NCBI GenBank assembly: GCA_943737045.1
Contig: CALSFV010000047.1
Span: 310,001 to 374,000 of the forward strand
Length of the DNA: 64,000 bases
Direction: 5' to 3'
Origin: Parapristionchus giblindavisi
Lineage: Eukaryota; Nematoda; Chromadorea; Rhabditida; Diplogasteridae
The notes under the pieces are model-generated. The model made no database searches, had not been told where the DNA came from, and saw only the letters and a list, made by a program, of their open reading frames with translations. The translations under genes and the position numbers were made by a program. Positions 1-9,464 of this stretch are shown one piece after another. Numbering within the stretch: the stretch's first letter is position 1; every line of letters starts with the position of its first letter.

Positions 1-319
1 TAGACAATTTATATCAATTTGATGACAGCATTCAGTTTATAAACGTCAAATGGTACACGTAACGGTGATATTTAAAGTTGGGTCAGAGTTTTGTGATTAT
101 TTTTAACATTTATCATGAATTACTTCATTTGCAATGCAGTGAAGTGTATAAAATTACCTATGTAAGGGGAAATAAATCGATAATTCGAAAGTTTTTTATC
201 AATTCAATTAAATCAATTACAATTCAATTAAATCAATTATATGTAGTTCTTCCTCGTAATTTGATTTCTCGATGTCCACTACTATTCATCTGCAACCCCG
301 TTGTGGCACAGTGTGTTAT
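1..319. other. AT-rich non-coding flank, probably intronic
   Basis: I see no supportable gene here. An 85-codon open frame on the plus strand (78-335) has no recognisable motif and runs into the neighbouring foldback element, so I do not call it. The stretch holds a perfect-looking direct duplication of a 20-bp AT-rich unit (201-220 and 221-240, the copies differing only at the last base). Because a terminal coding exon with a 3' splice acceptor lies downstream at 1096 on the plus strand, the simplest inference is that this is part of the preceding intron. Confidence 0.4.
201..240. repeat. 20-bp direct tandem duplication, two copies
   Basis: The unit AATTCAATTAAATCAATTAC at 201-220 is followed immediately by the same 20 bases at 221-240 with only the final base changed (C to T). 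It is a minor AT-rich tandem duplication, probably from replication slippage. Confidence 0.85.
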
Positions 320-440
320 GAGGCCGTTTGTGTAAGAGTCGGACAAATCGGGGAGAGGGTTGGCACAGGACAAAAATTTTGATACCCTCAAAACTTGTGT
401 ATAGGGGTTATAAACCTCGCTGATGAAGATGTGCATAGTA
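320..440 (+). repeat. Left terminal inverted repeat of the foldback element
   Basis: Begins GAGGCCGTTTG and ends GATGTGCATAGTA. It pairs with 895-1005 across its whole length, apart from a roughly 10-bp insertion and scattered mismatches. Confidence 0.85.
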
Positions 441-894
441 AAAAAAAATTAAAAAAAAGGTTTCATTATCTCAATATAGTGATATGCAGCTGAAGACAGA
501 AGTAGGTAATCCTGTTTTAACATGCCTGAGTGGCGAGAGAGCGTGCAAAAATGAGAGAGTGCGGCGTAAACAACTCCTCGTGATCACTATATCGAAACTA
601 TGAACGCTTTCTCAACGGAGATAAGGGCTCAAAATACATCATTAGAATGTTCTTGTCATGCCAGTTCGAACTGTCATACTCGCTAGTGGCGCAACCGTTT
701 CTATCAAAAGTTTCAGTTGACGAGCTTTTGGAAAATTTTCAAAACAAATGAAGTAGACAGCCATAATCGTCATCGAATTCTGCCCCAGGAGTCCAATTTT
801 CATACCTCTCGCGCAACCATGGACCGAGAACGGCTTGAAAACGTGATCTTACCGTAATCCCGCCCAGGCGTTTTGGGACCACTGAGGCGAAAAT

Positions 895-1005
895 TACTAT
901 GCACATCTTCATGAGCGAGGTTTATAACCCCTATACACAAGTTGTGAGGGTATCAAAATTTTTGGCCTGTGCCAACCATTGTTCGACTCTTACGCAAACG
1001 GCCTC
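895..1005 (-). repeat. Right terminal inverted repeat of the foldback element
   Basis: Begins TACTATGCACATCTTCAT and ends CAAACGGCCTC; it is the inverted partner of 320-440. Confidence 0.85.
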
Positions 1006-1083
1006 TCATGTATACAACCATTTTCTTGAACGGTCCTAAAATGTATTGTTCATAACGCACCTGTATAAAAAAGTATTATTATA

Positions 1084-1095
1084 AAGTTTTTTCAG
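1084..1095 (+). promoter_or_regulatory. Probable 3' splice acceptor of the host terminal exon
   Basis: The tract AAGTTTTTTCAG ends at 1095, directly before an open frame that runs to a TAA at 1252-1254. A run of T followed by CAG is the classical acceptor form. No ATG opens the downstream frame, which supports entry by splicing. The AT-rich stretch just upstream (about 1060-1085) could supply the branch point, but I cannot identify it. Confidence 0.6.
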
Positions 1096-1254
1096 GACAT
1101 CGGAGGCGCAAGATCTCAACCGCCGCTCGTAACAACAACCACTAGTAACCTTTCAATCTCTGTGCAGCCTCAGAATTCCCCTGCTGTGACTGTTCCTGTT
1201 GATGATCCTACCGATTACTTCTATGAGAATGGAATCCCTCCAAATGGGTCATAA
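1096..1254 (+). CDS. Terminal coding exon of an unidentified host gene (C-terminal 52 residues)
   Basis: Reading from the base after the CAG acceptor gives 52 codons and a TAA stop. The peptide begins DIGGARSQPPLV, continues through a Thr/Ser/Asn/Pro-rich stretch (TTTTSNLS, about residues 13-20) and ends in an acidic, aromatic tail with the motif DDPTDYFYENGIPPNGS (residues 36-52). The composition changes sharply from the AT-rich flanks: balanced codons and clearly higher GC. Phase 0 is assumed; the true phase depends on an upstream exon outside the window. The low-complexity start and short tyrosine-bearing tail resemble a disordered cytoplasmic C-terminus, but I do not recognise the family and assign no function. 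The 321-bp satellite begins only about 240 bp after the stop. Confidence 0.6.
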   Translation, partial: DIGGARSQPPLVTTTTSNLSISVQPQNSPAVTVPVDDPTDYFYENGIPPNGS

Positions 1255-1496
1255 TTGAACTAATTTTTGTGTTTTCATGATTTTTTTGACATTTCATGCC
1301 TTTTTATCGTTTCATACGTTTATATGTGATGTTATAAAAAGTAGTGTGTACATGTATTTCTCCTTCGTGATTATGATTTGTCCAACACAAAGCATATTGA
1401 GAGTGATTTATTTAGATAGGAAGGCGACATATAATCTGTTATGTCATGGGTGAGTATGTATGGATCGTATGAAATGTGTCGTATTTGGCTAATAAT
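1255..1496. other. 3' UTR/downstream flank between host exon and satellite
   Basis: T-rich unique sequence with no open frame of interest. There is no canonical AATAAA or ATTAAA on the plus strand between the stop codon and the satellite edge; only weak variants such as ATAAAA near 1335 are present. Either a non-canonical poly(A) signal is used or the 3' UTR extends into the satellite. Confidence 0.4.
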
Positions 1497-1660
1497 CTGC
1501 TATAATGATCGATGTACAAAAGTAGCTTTTGCTCTGATATGATCAAGATAACTTGAGAAATTTGAAAATGAATATGAAACCTATCGTGTCATATACCAAA
1601 TGAAAGAGCGAAAAATTCTGAATAAGATGAACTATTTCAAAGTGGTAAGTACGGCCAATA
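1497..1660 (-). repeat. Inverted partial satellite monomer at the array edge
   Basis: This 164-bp segment is the reverse complement of part of the 321-bp monomer. It pairs almost perfectly with 1814-1978; I see only about two mismatches. At 1659-1662 the sequence switches abruptly into plus-orientation satellite. Arm and partner flank 153 bp of satellite (1661-1813), so the edge could fold into a hairpin. All other satellite in the window is in one orientation. Confidence 0.9.
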
Positions 1661-4600
1661 TAAAATATTACAGATTGACATGAACTGAAGTGTGTCTCAT
1701 TCAGAATTTTTTCCTCTTTCACATAGTATATCACTCGCTGAGTATCATTGCCAATTTGACTTGTAACGAACTGTTTTGTACCAAAAACAGAGAGTACTGA
1801 AAGATAAATTTACATATTGGCCGTACTTACCACTTTGAAATAGTTCATCTTATTCAGAATTTTTCGCTCTTTCATTTGGTATATGACACGATAGGTTTCA
1901 TATTCATTTTCAAATTTCTCAAGTTATCTTGATCATATCAGAGTAAAAGCTACTTTTGTACTTCGATCATTATAGCAGCAGTAAAATATTACAGATCGAC
2001 ATGACCTGAAGTGTGTCTCATTCAGAATTTTTTCCTCTTTCACATACTATATCACTTGCTGAGTGTCATTGACAATTTGACTTGTAACGAACTGTTTTGT
2101 ACCAAAAACAGAGAGTACCGAAAGATAAATTTACATATTGGCCGTACTGACCACATTGAAATAGTTTATCTTATTCAGAATTTTTCGCTCTTTCATTTGG
2201 TATATGACACGATAGGTTTCATTTTCATTTTCACATTTCTCAAGTTATCTTGATCATATCAGAGTAAAAGCTACTTTTGTACTTCGATCATTATAGCAGC
2301 AGTAAAATATTACAGATTGACACGACCTGAAGTGTGTCTCATTCAGAATTTTTTCCTCTTTCACATACTATATCACTTGCTGAGTGTCATTGACAATTTG
2401 ACTTGTAACGAACTGTTTTGTACCAAAAACAGAGAGTACCCAAAGATAAATTTACATATTGGCCGTACTGACCACATTGAAATAGTTTATCTTATTCAGA
2501 ATTTTTCGCTCTTTCATTTGGTATATGACACGATAGGTTTCATTTTCATTTTCAAATTTCTCAAGTTATCTTGATCATATCAGAGTAAAAGCTACTTTTG
2601 TACTTCGATCATTATAGCAGCAGTAAAATATTACAGATTGACATGACCTGAAGTGTGTCTCATTCAGAATTTTTTCCTCTTTCACATAGTATATCACTCG
2701 CTGAGTATCATTGCCAATTTGACTTGTAACGAACTGTTTTGTACCAAAAACAGAGAGTACTGAAAGATAAATTTACATATTGGCCGTACTTACCACTTTG
2801 AAATAGTTCATCTTATTCAGAATTTTTCGCTCTTTCATTTGGTATATGACACGATAGGTTTCATATTCATTTTCAAATTTCTCAAGTTATCTTGATCATA
2901 TCAGAGTAAAAGTTACTTTTGTACTTCGATCATTATAGCAGCAGTAAAATATTACAGATCGACATGACCTGAAGTGTGTCTCATTCAGAATTTTTTCCTC
3001 TTTCACATACTATATCACTTGCTGAGTGTCATTGACAATTTGACTTGTAACGAACTGTTTTGTACCAAAAACAGAGAGTACCCAAAGATAAATTTACATA
3101 TTGGCCGTACTGACCACATTGAAATAGTTTATCTTATTCAGAATTTTTCGCTCTTTCATTTGGTATATGACACGATAGGTTTCATTTTCATTTTCAAATT
3201 TCTCAAGTTATCTTGATCATATCAGAGTAAAAGCTACTTTTGTACTTCGATCATTATAGCAGCAGTAAAATATTACAGATTGACATGACCTGAAGTGTGT
3301 CTCATTCAGAATTTTTTCCTCTTTCACATAGTATATCACTCGCTGAGTATCATTGCCAATTTGACTTGTAACGAACTGTTTTGTACCAAAAACAGAGAGT
3401 ACTGAAAGATAAATTTACATATTGGCCGTACTTACCACTTTGAAATAGTTCATCTTATTCAGAATTTTTCGCTCTTTCATTTGGTATATGACACGATAGG
3501 TTTCATATTCATTTTCAAATTTCTCAAGTTATCTTGATCATATCAGAGTAAAAGTTACTTTTGTACTTCGATCATTATAGCAGCAGTAAAATATTACAGA
3601 TCGACATGACCTGAAGTGTGTCTCATTCAGAATTTTTTCCTCTTTCACATACTATATCACTTGCTGAGTGTCATTGACAATTTGACTTGTAACGAACTGT
3701 TTTGTACCAAAAACAGAGAGTACCCAAAGATAAATTTACATATTGGCCGTACTGACCACATTGAAATAGTTTATCTTATTCAGAATTTTTCGCTCTTTCA
3801 TTTGGTATATGACACGATAGGTTTCATTTTCATTTTCAAATTTCTCAAGTTATCTTGATCATATCAGAGTAAAAGCTACTTTTGTACTTCGATCATTATA
3901 GCAGCAGTAAAATATTACAGATTGACATGACCTGAAGTGTGTCTCATTCAGAATTTTTTCCTCTTTCACATAGTATATCACTCGCTGAGTATCATTGCCA
4001 ATTTGACTTGTAACGAACTGTTTTGTACCAAAAACAGAGAGTACTGAAAGATAAATTTACATATTGGCCGTACTTACCACTTTGAAATAGTTCATCTTAT
4101 TCAGAATTTTTCGCTCTTTCATTTGGTATATGACACGATAGGTTTCATATTCATTTTCAAATTTCTCAAGTTATCTTGATCATATCAGAGTAAAAGTTAC
4201 TTTTGTACTTCGATCATTATAGCAGCAGTAAAATATTACAGATCGACATGACCTGAAGTGTGTCTCATTCAGAATTTTTTCCTCTTTCACATACTATATC
4301 ACTTGCTGAGTGTCATTGACAATTTGACTTGTAACGAACTGTTTTGTACCAAAAACAGAGAGTACCCAAAGATAAATTTACATATTGGCCGTACTGACCA
4401 CATTGAAATAGTTTATCTTATTCAGAATTTTTCGCTCTTTCATTTGGTATATGACACGATAGGTTTCATTTTCATTTTCAAATTTCTCAAGTTATCTTGA
4501 TCATATCAGAGTAAAAGCTACTTTTGTACTTCGATCATTATAGCAGCAGTAAAATATTACAGATTGACATGACCTGAAGTGTGTCTCATTCAGAATTTTT

Positions 4601-5094
4601 TCCTCTTTCACATAGTATATCACTCGCTGAGTATCATTGCCAATTTGACTTGTAACGAACTGTTTTGTACCAAAAACAGAGAGTACTGAAAGATAAATTT
4701 ACATATTGGCCGTACTTACCACTTTGAAATAGTTCATCTTATTCAGAATTTTTCGCTCTTTCATTTGGTATATGACACGATAGGTTTCATATTCATTTTC
4801 AAATTTCTCAAGTTATCTTGATCATATCAGAGTAAAAGCTACTTTTGTACTTCGATCATTATAGCAGCAGTAAAATATTACAGATTGACATGACCTGAAG
4901 TGTGTCTCATTCAGAATTTTTTCCTCTTTCACATAGTATATCACTCGCTGAGTATCATTGCCAATTTGACTTGTAACGAACTGTTTTGTACCAAAAACAG
5001 AGAGTACTGAAAGATAAATTTACATATTGGCCGTACTGACCACTTTGAAATAGTTCATCTTATTCAGAATTTTTCGCTCTTTCATTTGGTATAT
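1661..5094 (+). repeat. 321-bp satellite array, block A (about 10.7 monomers)
   Basis: The landmark GTGTGTCTCATTCAG recurs at 1690, 2011, 2332, 2653, 2974, 3295, 3616, 3937, 4258, 4579 and 4900, exactly 321 bp apart. Two monomer classes alternate. One reads CTATATCACTTGCTGAGTGT and then TACCC/TACCG. The other reads GTATATCACTCGCTGAGTAT and then TACTG. The array is cut at 5094 by the minus-strand LINE and resumes in phase at 7377. No gene lies in it: the 80-codon frame in some monomers opens with GTG, not ATG, and is closed by TGA in the other class. Confidence 0.97.
2653..4578 (+). repeat. 642-bp higher-order dimer, three copies
   Basis: Monomer pairs starting at 2653, 3295 and 3937 repeat as a unit. 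In each pair the first monomer carries the private variant AAAAGTTACTTTT (2910, 3552 and 4194 regions; elsewhere AAAAGCTACTTTT) and a TACTG junction. The second carries TACCCAAAG. The same GTTAC variant reappears at about 12541, directly before another TACCC monomer at 12607, so the dimer also lies on the far side of the LINE insertions. Confidence 0.85.
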
Positions 5095-5219
5095 ATAATA
5101 ATAATAATATTTATGCGTTTTACAAGAAAACACGGCACAGAAGAGATAAATAAATAAAATTATAGAATGATTGATTATGGACATATGACAAAGCTATTAT
5201 ACGTGAAGGTTGAAGAAGG
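5095..5219 (-). other. 3' UTR and microsatellite tail of the truncated LINE
   Basis: About 125 bp of AT-rich untranslated sequence follow the stop codon at 5220-5222. On the minus strand it ends GCATAAATATTATTATT and then a TA run against the satellite. The other LINE ends GAATAAATATATATATACT, so both share an ATAAATAT core followed by a short A/T repeat. Confidence 0.75.
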
Positions 5220-7370
5220 TCAATTTAACTCAGGGAAAGTAAAAGTTATCCGGGTTTTCGGTTGCACTAGGAGCCTTGCCGCTCTTGGAAAGAAGCTATT
5301 ATGCCTGTAATGAAATCGCGAGCCTGGGTTGTTGAAATTGAGACCATTATGTGTGATATAAGGGCGAAAGTAGTGAGGTTTCACATTTGAGATCCTATAT
5401 TTACCTCTGATAAATTTCATTGCAGCTTTGATATCTATTTCTTCTCTACGCTTTTCAAGAGTGTCTAAATTTAGTTGTTTATTCCTAAGGGAAACTTTCG
5501 GCATTGAATCCCACGCTGCATTAAAACAGCGCTTGAATACTCGTCTAGTGAAATAATTCTGTACTCGTTCTAAGATCTTTTTGTCACCTTTTTGGTATGG
5601 ATTAAAAACTGTAGATGCACTTTCAAGTATGGGCCTTATATATATTGAATAAGTTTTTACTAGGGTGGTTGCATTTTTGGTGCGCAGAGCTCTTAGGATT
5701 ATGTGGCATGCAGTTTTCGCTTTTGCAGCTGTTTGCCTGCTGTGGGTAGAGAAAGTTAGGGTCTTCTGAATGAGGAAGCCAAGATCCTTAACCAAATCCC
5801 TCTGTTCTAGCGATGATGTTCCGATAATGTATTTTCGCATAGGGTTAGATCTACCTAGGTGCAGCGAATTACATTTATGTGCAGCGAGTGGAAGTTGCCA
5901 TTCATCTGACCATTTTACAATGGTATCAATTGCTGTTTGTAGATGTAACGGGGAATCACCAGCTTCAAAAGAGCGATAAATTTTTATATCATCTGCGTAC
6001 ATTCTAGCTACAACTCCGTTTTGTTGGGCTAGGGAAGGAATTTCCGAGGTATATATGAGGAAAAGAAGTGGCCCCAAAACGGAACCCTGTGGGACACCGC
6101 TTGTAACACTGAGTGAATGCGATAGCTTTTCACGGACTCTAACCTGGAAGGATCGATTACTTAAATAGGCGGATATCCAATTAACAGTCTTATCCGACAA
6201 TCCAACAGTACCAAGTTTCATTAGTAGTTTAGAATGAGATACTCTATCAAAAGCTTTCGCAAAATCAAAATATATTACATCAACCGGTTTTCCTTCACTT
6301 ATAGAAGTAGTCCAATGCTCCAGTACCTCTAACATCTGCATCCCGCGCGATCTTTTCTGTCTGAAACCGTATTGTTCATCTGGGAATATTTCTAACGATT
6401 CACAATGAGTTATTATAGATTTACACAATAAACGCTCGAATATTCTACAGAAGAAAGAGGTTATAGAAATCGGTCTATAGTTTAGCGGGTCCGAATATGG
6501 TGGTGATTTCTTGACAGGGGTAACAATGGAGTGACGCCAGGGGGAGGGGACTACCCCTGTTTCAAAGGAATGACGAAAGATTATTTCTAGTGGTTCAGCT
6601 ATTGGTACGGCTATTTTCTTAATGAATGAGAGATCTATATTCTCTGGAGTACGACAGGAAGAGCGCTTCCATTTTTCAATTAGAGCGCATATTTCATGTC
6701 GAAGGAACAGTGGTTCTTGATAATTGCCAAAAGTTGGGAGTTGTGAAAGTTGGGGTAGTGTACCATTATCAACAGTGAACACTCCTGCGAATGCGTTTGC
6801 AAGCAGGTTGGCCTTACCTAAGTCATCCATAATGAGAATACCATTTTTGTCTTTAAGACCCTCAACTCCTTTCTCTTTATTAGAGCAGCGTTTCATATAC
6901 CGAAAGAACTTATTGCTATCTTCGCTATCGATTATTTTCCGTTCTATGGTTTTCTGGTATCTATCCAATTCTTTCCTGAACTTCTTATTTAGTTGTTCAA
7001 AATTGTGACTATCAAGAGGGTCCTGGCTATTGATTGATTTCTGCCAAGCACAAAACCTTTTGTGCAAGAGTCTTTCGATATGGGGAGGGAGTTTCCCATG
7101 GGTAACATTTATTCTAGTCCATGGTACATGGATATCTATTGATTTTTGGATTAATCCTAGTAATATGTCATACATTTCATCTACTCCCACAATTGTAGAG
7201 AATAGACCTGTCCAGTCTACATTCGCTAATTGTATATTAATGAGATCGTAGTCTGCTTTTCTGTAATCTCTTTTCAATACGAATGAGGGGACGGAGTGTT
7301 CTATAGAGATCTTGAAATCAATTGTATAATGATCAGACTTACAAAACGGCGGGCCAATTTTGATTTGGTT
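5220..7370 (-). pseudogene. Reverse transcriptase (ORF2 fragment) of the truncated LINE; endonuclease mostly lost
   Basis: The frame is open for 716 codons from the truncation point to the stop, without a frameshift. Its first residues, NQIKIGPPFCKSDHYTIDF, are the end of an APE endonuclease, keeping only the catalytic SDH motif. Then come the linker and the reverse transcriptase. Counting residue 1 from the TTG at 7277, NYRPISITSFFCRIFERLL lies at 266-284, FDFAKAFD (first catalytic Asp) at 337-344, PQGSVLGPLLFL at 396-407 and YADD (catalytic pair) at 427-430. The C-terminus has RHNSFFPRAARLL, the CR1/jockey-group tail; there is no RNase H. No ATG exists near the 5' end, so this copy cannot make a normal ORF2 protein despite an intact RT. 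It is clearly homologous to the ORF2 at 9374-12235, but many residues differ, so it is a different subfamily. Confidence 0.92.
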
Positions 7371-7376
7371 TATATA

Positions 7377-8258
7377 TATATGACACGATAGGTTTCATAT
7401 TCATTTTCAAATTTCTCAAGTTATCTTGATCATATCAGAGTAAAAGCTGCTTTTGTACTTCGATCATTATAGCAGCAGTAAAATATTACAGATCGACATG
7501 ACCTGAAGTGTGTCTCATTCAGAAATTTTTCCTCTTTCACATACTATATCACTTGCTGAGTGTCATTGACAATTTGACTTGTAACGAACTGTTTTGTACC
7601 AAAAACAGAGAGTACCGAAAGATAAATTTACATATTGGCCGTACTGACCACATTGAAATAGTTTATCTTATTCAGAATTTTTCGCTCTTTCATTTGGTAT
7701 ATGACACGATAGGTTTCATTTTCATTTTCACATTTCTCAAGTTATCTTGATCATATCAGAGTAAAAGCTACTTTTGTACTTCGATCATTATAGCAGCAGT
7801 AAAATATTACAGATTGACATGACCTGAAGTGTGTCTCATTCAGAATTTTTTCCTCTTTCACATAGTATATCACTCGCTGAGTATCATTGCCAATTTGACT
7901 TGTAACGAACTGTTTTGTACCAAAAACAGAGAGTACTGAAAGATAAATTTACATATTGGCCGTACTTACCACTTTGAAATAGTTCATCTTATTCAGAATT
8001 TTTCGCTCTTTCATTTGGTATATGACACGATAGGTTTCATATTCATTTTCAAATTTCTCAAGTTATCTTGATCATATCAGAGTAAAAGCTACTTTTGTAC
8101 TTCGATCATTATAGCAGCAGTAAAATATTACAGATCGACATGACCTGAAGTGTGTCTCATTCAGAATTTTTTCCTCTTTCACATACTATATCACTTGCTG
8201 AGTGTCATTGACAATTTGACTTGTAACGAACTGTTTTGTACCAGAAACAGAGAGTACT
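7377..8258 (+). repeat. 321-bp satellite array, block B (about 2.7 monomers)
   Basis: Satellite resumes in phase after the truncated LINE, with landmarks at 7508, 7829 and 8150. It is cut at 8258, inside CAGAGAGTACT|GAAAG, by the second LINE. The monomer at 7508 has an A-for-T change (CAGAAATTTTTCC) but is otherwise typical. Confidence 0.97.
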
Positions 8259-8308
8259 CCTTCCCCCTTCCTCACTCCTTCCCCCTTCCTCACTCCTTCC
8301 CCCTTCCT
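8259..8308 (+). repeat. 18-bp pyrimidine tandem repeat at the LINE 5' end
   Basis: The unit CCTTCCCCCTTCCTCACT occurs at 8259-8276 and 8277-8294, with a third, partial copy from 8295. It starts exactly at the insertion junction. Short tandem repeats at LINE 5' ends can act as internal promoter monomers, as known for mouse L1; here that role is only inferred. The strand is almost pure pyrimidine. Confidence 0.85.
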
Positions 8309-8453
8309 TCCCATGAGGAGGTGACTAGAAATCGTCTCTCGTATTGATCGATCGACCAAATAGTACCCGTCTCTATCCAACTGCCACCTCCAAGTAGCCG
8401 ACTGTCTTGTACCGAAGGCAGTAATATCTCAACAATCGGTACCCACTCAGGTC
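8309..8453 (+). promoter_or_regulatory. 5' UTR of the full-length LINE
   Basis: About 145 bp of non-coding sequence precede ORF1 and would be expected to carry the internal promoter. It contains a three-codon upstream frame (ATG AGG AGG TGA, 8313-8324) and a possible small stem between GGAGGTG (8317-8323) and CACCTCC further down. No TATA box is obvious. Confidence 0.5.
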
Positions 8454-9464
8454 ATGGATTCACTTAGAGCTTTACTGTCTCCTAATTCTTCTTCCTCAAG
8501 CTCAGGTTCAAAGCGCCAACGAGTTGACGGCGACGCCCAATCTGAGATGTCGATCACCGATATCTGTTGTATTCTGGTCAAACTACAAGCCGAACTTCAA
8601 CGCGAACGTGAACGTACAATGGCCGTTGAAGAGAAGCTTCGAGCTCTGGAAGGATCTACAGCTGAACTACGAGAGGTGACAAATACCCTTTCCACTCCTA
8701 TCCCTTCTCAATGTTCTTGCCCATGTAACAATCACGATACAGTTATGGTTGACCCATCCCTTCAATCCAATCAATCGGTTCCCCAATCTGATGATAATCC
8801 AAAGACTCCACTCCCACCTCCTCCTGTGGAGGACACCAAGGACCTAGAGCGTAGTCTCGTGATTGCTAGATTACCACTTAGTGAATCAAATGATCCCTAT
8901 CAATCTCTATTCGATGATTATAATAGTGTAGCTCGTATCAGTTCAATCATTGGTATCCCTTTTATGCCCATATGTGTCTATCGTATGCCCGTATCTGGTG
9001 ATGATTCATCCTTCCCACGCCTTACCAAGGTCTTATGTCCTACTAAAAAGCACAAAGAGCTAATGCTGAAATACGCATCTAGAATCAAGTCTGATCCTCA
9101 TTTCCGTGACGTCTTTATTCGTGCCTCGATTGCTAATCCTGCTGATAGACGCCCCACTCCTCCCATAACTCGTAGACGTCAATCCAACCACATTCCAAAT
9201 CGTTCCAGACTTAATTCATCTCATTCCCATCATTCCAATCATTCTGTTCATACCAATGATTTCCCCAATCGTCCTGTACAATCCAATTATCGCCATCAGC
9301 CTCAGTCATTCCAGCCTTATCGCCCCATTTCTAGACCTAATCATACTATATCCTTCAATCCCTATCAGTATAATTATTCTACACCCTATATGTCATATCA
9401 ATCTCAATATGGTGCTCCTCCCAACTTTGGTCTCCCTATCAATCCTCTTATGTCAAACTGGTAA
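8454..9464 (+). CDS. LINE ORF1 protein (RNA-binding chaperone-like)
   Basis: A 336-residue frame with an ATG in the context GTCATGGAT. Residues 1-30 are Ser-rich with a basic KRQR cluster (20-23) that may be a nuclear signal. About 33-79 is heptad-like (ILVKLQAELQRERERTM, then EEKLRALE), a probable trimerising coiled coil. A CSCPC cluster lies at 87-91 and a Pro-rich linker at about 110-127. About 133-230 begins RSLVIARLPL and is RRM-like in layout. The C-terminal 100 residues are basic and rich in His, Asn, Tyr and Pro, a low-complexity RNA-binding tail. No CCHC zinc knuckle is seen. The protein would coat element RNA and form the RNP with ORF2p. Function is inferred from position and architecture, since ORF1 proteins diverge quickly. 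Its end overlaps the open ORF2 frame by 91 bp. Confidence 0.85.
   Translation: MDSLRALLSPNSSSSSSGSKRQRVDGDAQSEMSITDICCILVKLQAELQRERERTMAVEEKLRALEGSTAELREVTNTLSTPIPSQCSCPCNNHDTVMVDPSLQSNQSVPQSDDNPKTPLPPPPVEDTKDLERSLVIARLPLSESNDPYQSLFDDYNSVARISSIIGIPFMPICVYRMPVSGDDSSFPRLTKVLCPTKKHKELMLKYASRIKSDPHFRDVFIRASIANPADRRPTPPITRRRQSNHIPNRSRLNSSHSHHSNHSVHTNDFPNRPVQSNYRHQPQSFQPYRPISRPNHTISFNPYQYNYSTPYMSYQSQYGAPPNFGLPINPLMSNW

Larger units (their letters stand above)
320..1005. mobile_element. Foldback/MITE-like non-autonomous DNA element with long TIRs
   Basis: The two ends are inverted copies of one another: 320-440 on the plus strand reads, with few differences, as the reverse complement of 895-1005. 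Both ends finish in GAGGCCG / CGGCCTC. The left arm is about 10 bp longer because of an insertion near 345-355. The interior (441-894) has no open frame of note and shows no transposase, so the element would depend on a transposase supplied elsewhere. I could not find a clean target-site duplication: flanks are GTGTGTTAT on the left and TCATGTATA on the right. Superfamily is therefore unassigned. It lies in what looks like the last intron of the host gene, about 90 bp before the acceptor site. Confidence 0.8.
5095..7376 (-). mobile_element. 5'-truncated CR1/jockey-type LINE inserted in the satellite
   Basis: A minus-strand non-LTR element interrupts a satellite monomer at GGTATAT|GACACG. Satellite landmarks 4900 and 7508 are 8 x 321 + 40 bp apart; removing 2287 bp restores the period, equal to a 2282-bp element plus a 5-bp duplication TATAT (5090-5094 and 7377-7381). 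The TA-rich tail makes the exact edge uncertain by a few bases. The 3' end, on the left, finishes in a short ATT/TAA repeat, as CR1-like elements do instead of poly(A). The 5' end, on the right, is lost inside the endonuclease, the usual result of incomplete target-primed reverse transcription. Confidence 0.9.

Noticed and set aside
78..335. 85-codon plus-strand frame in the left flank
   Set aside because: No recognisable motif, AT-driven composition, and it crosses into the foldback element.
1543..1734. 63-codon minus-strand frame at the array edge
   Set aside because: It is an accident of the inverted satellite fragment joined to a normal monomer.
5770..7251. Plus-strand frames opposite the truncated LINE ORF2
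   Set aside because: Antisense shadows of a clear reverse transcriptase frame.
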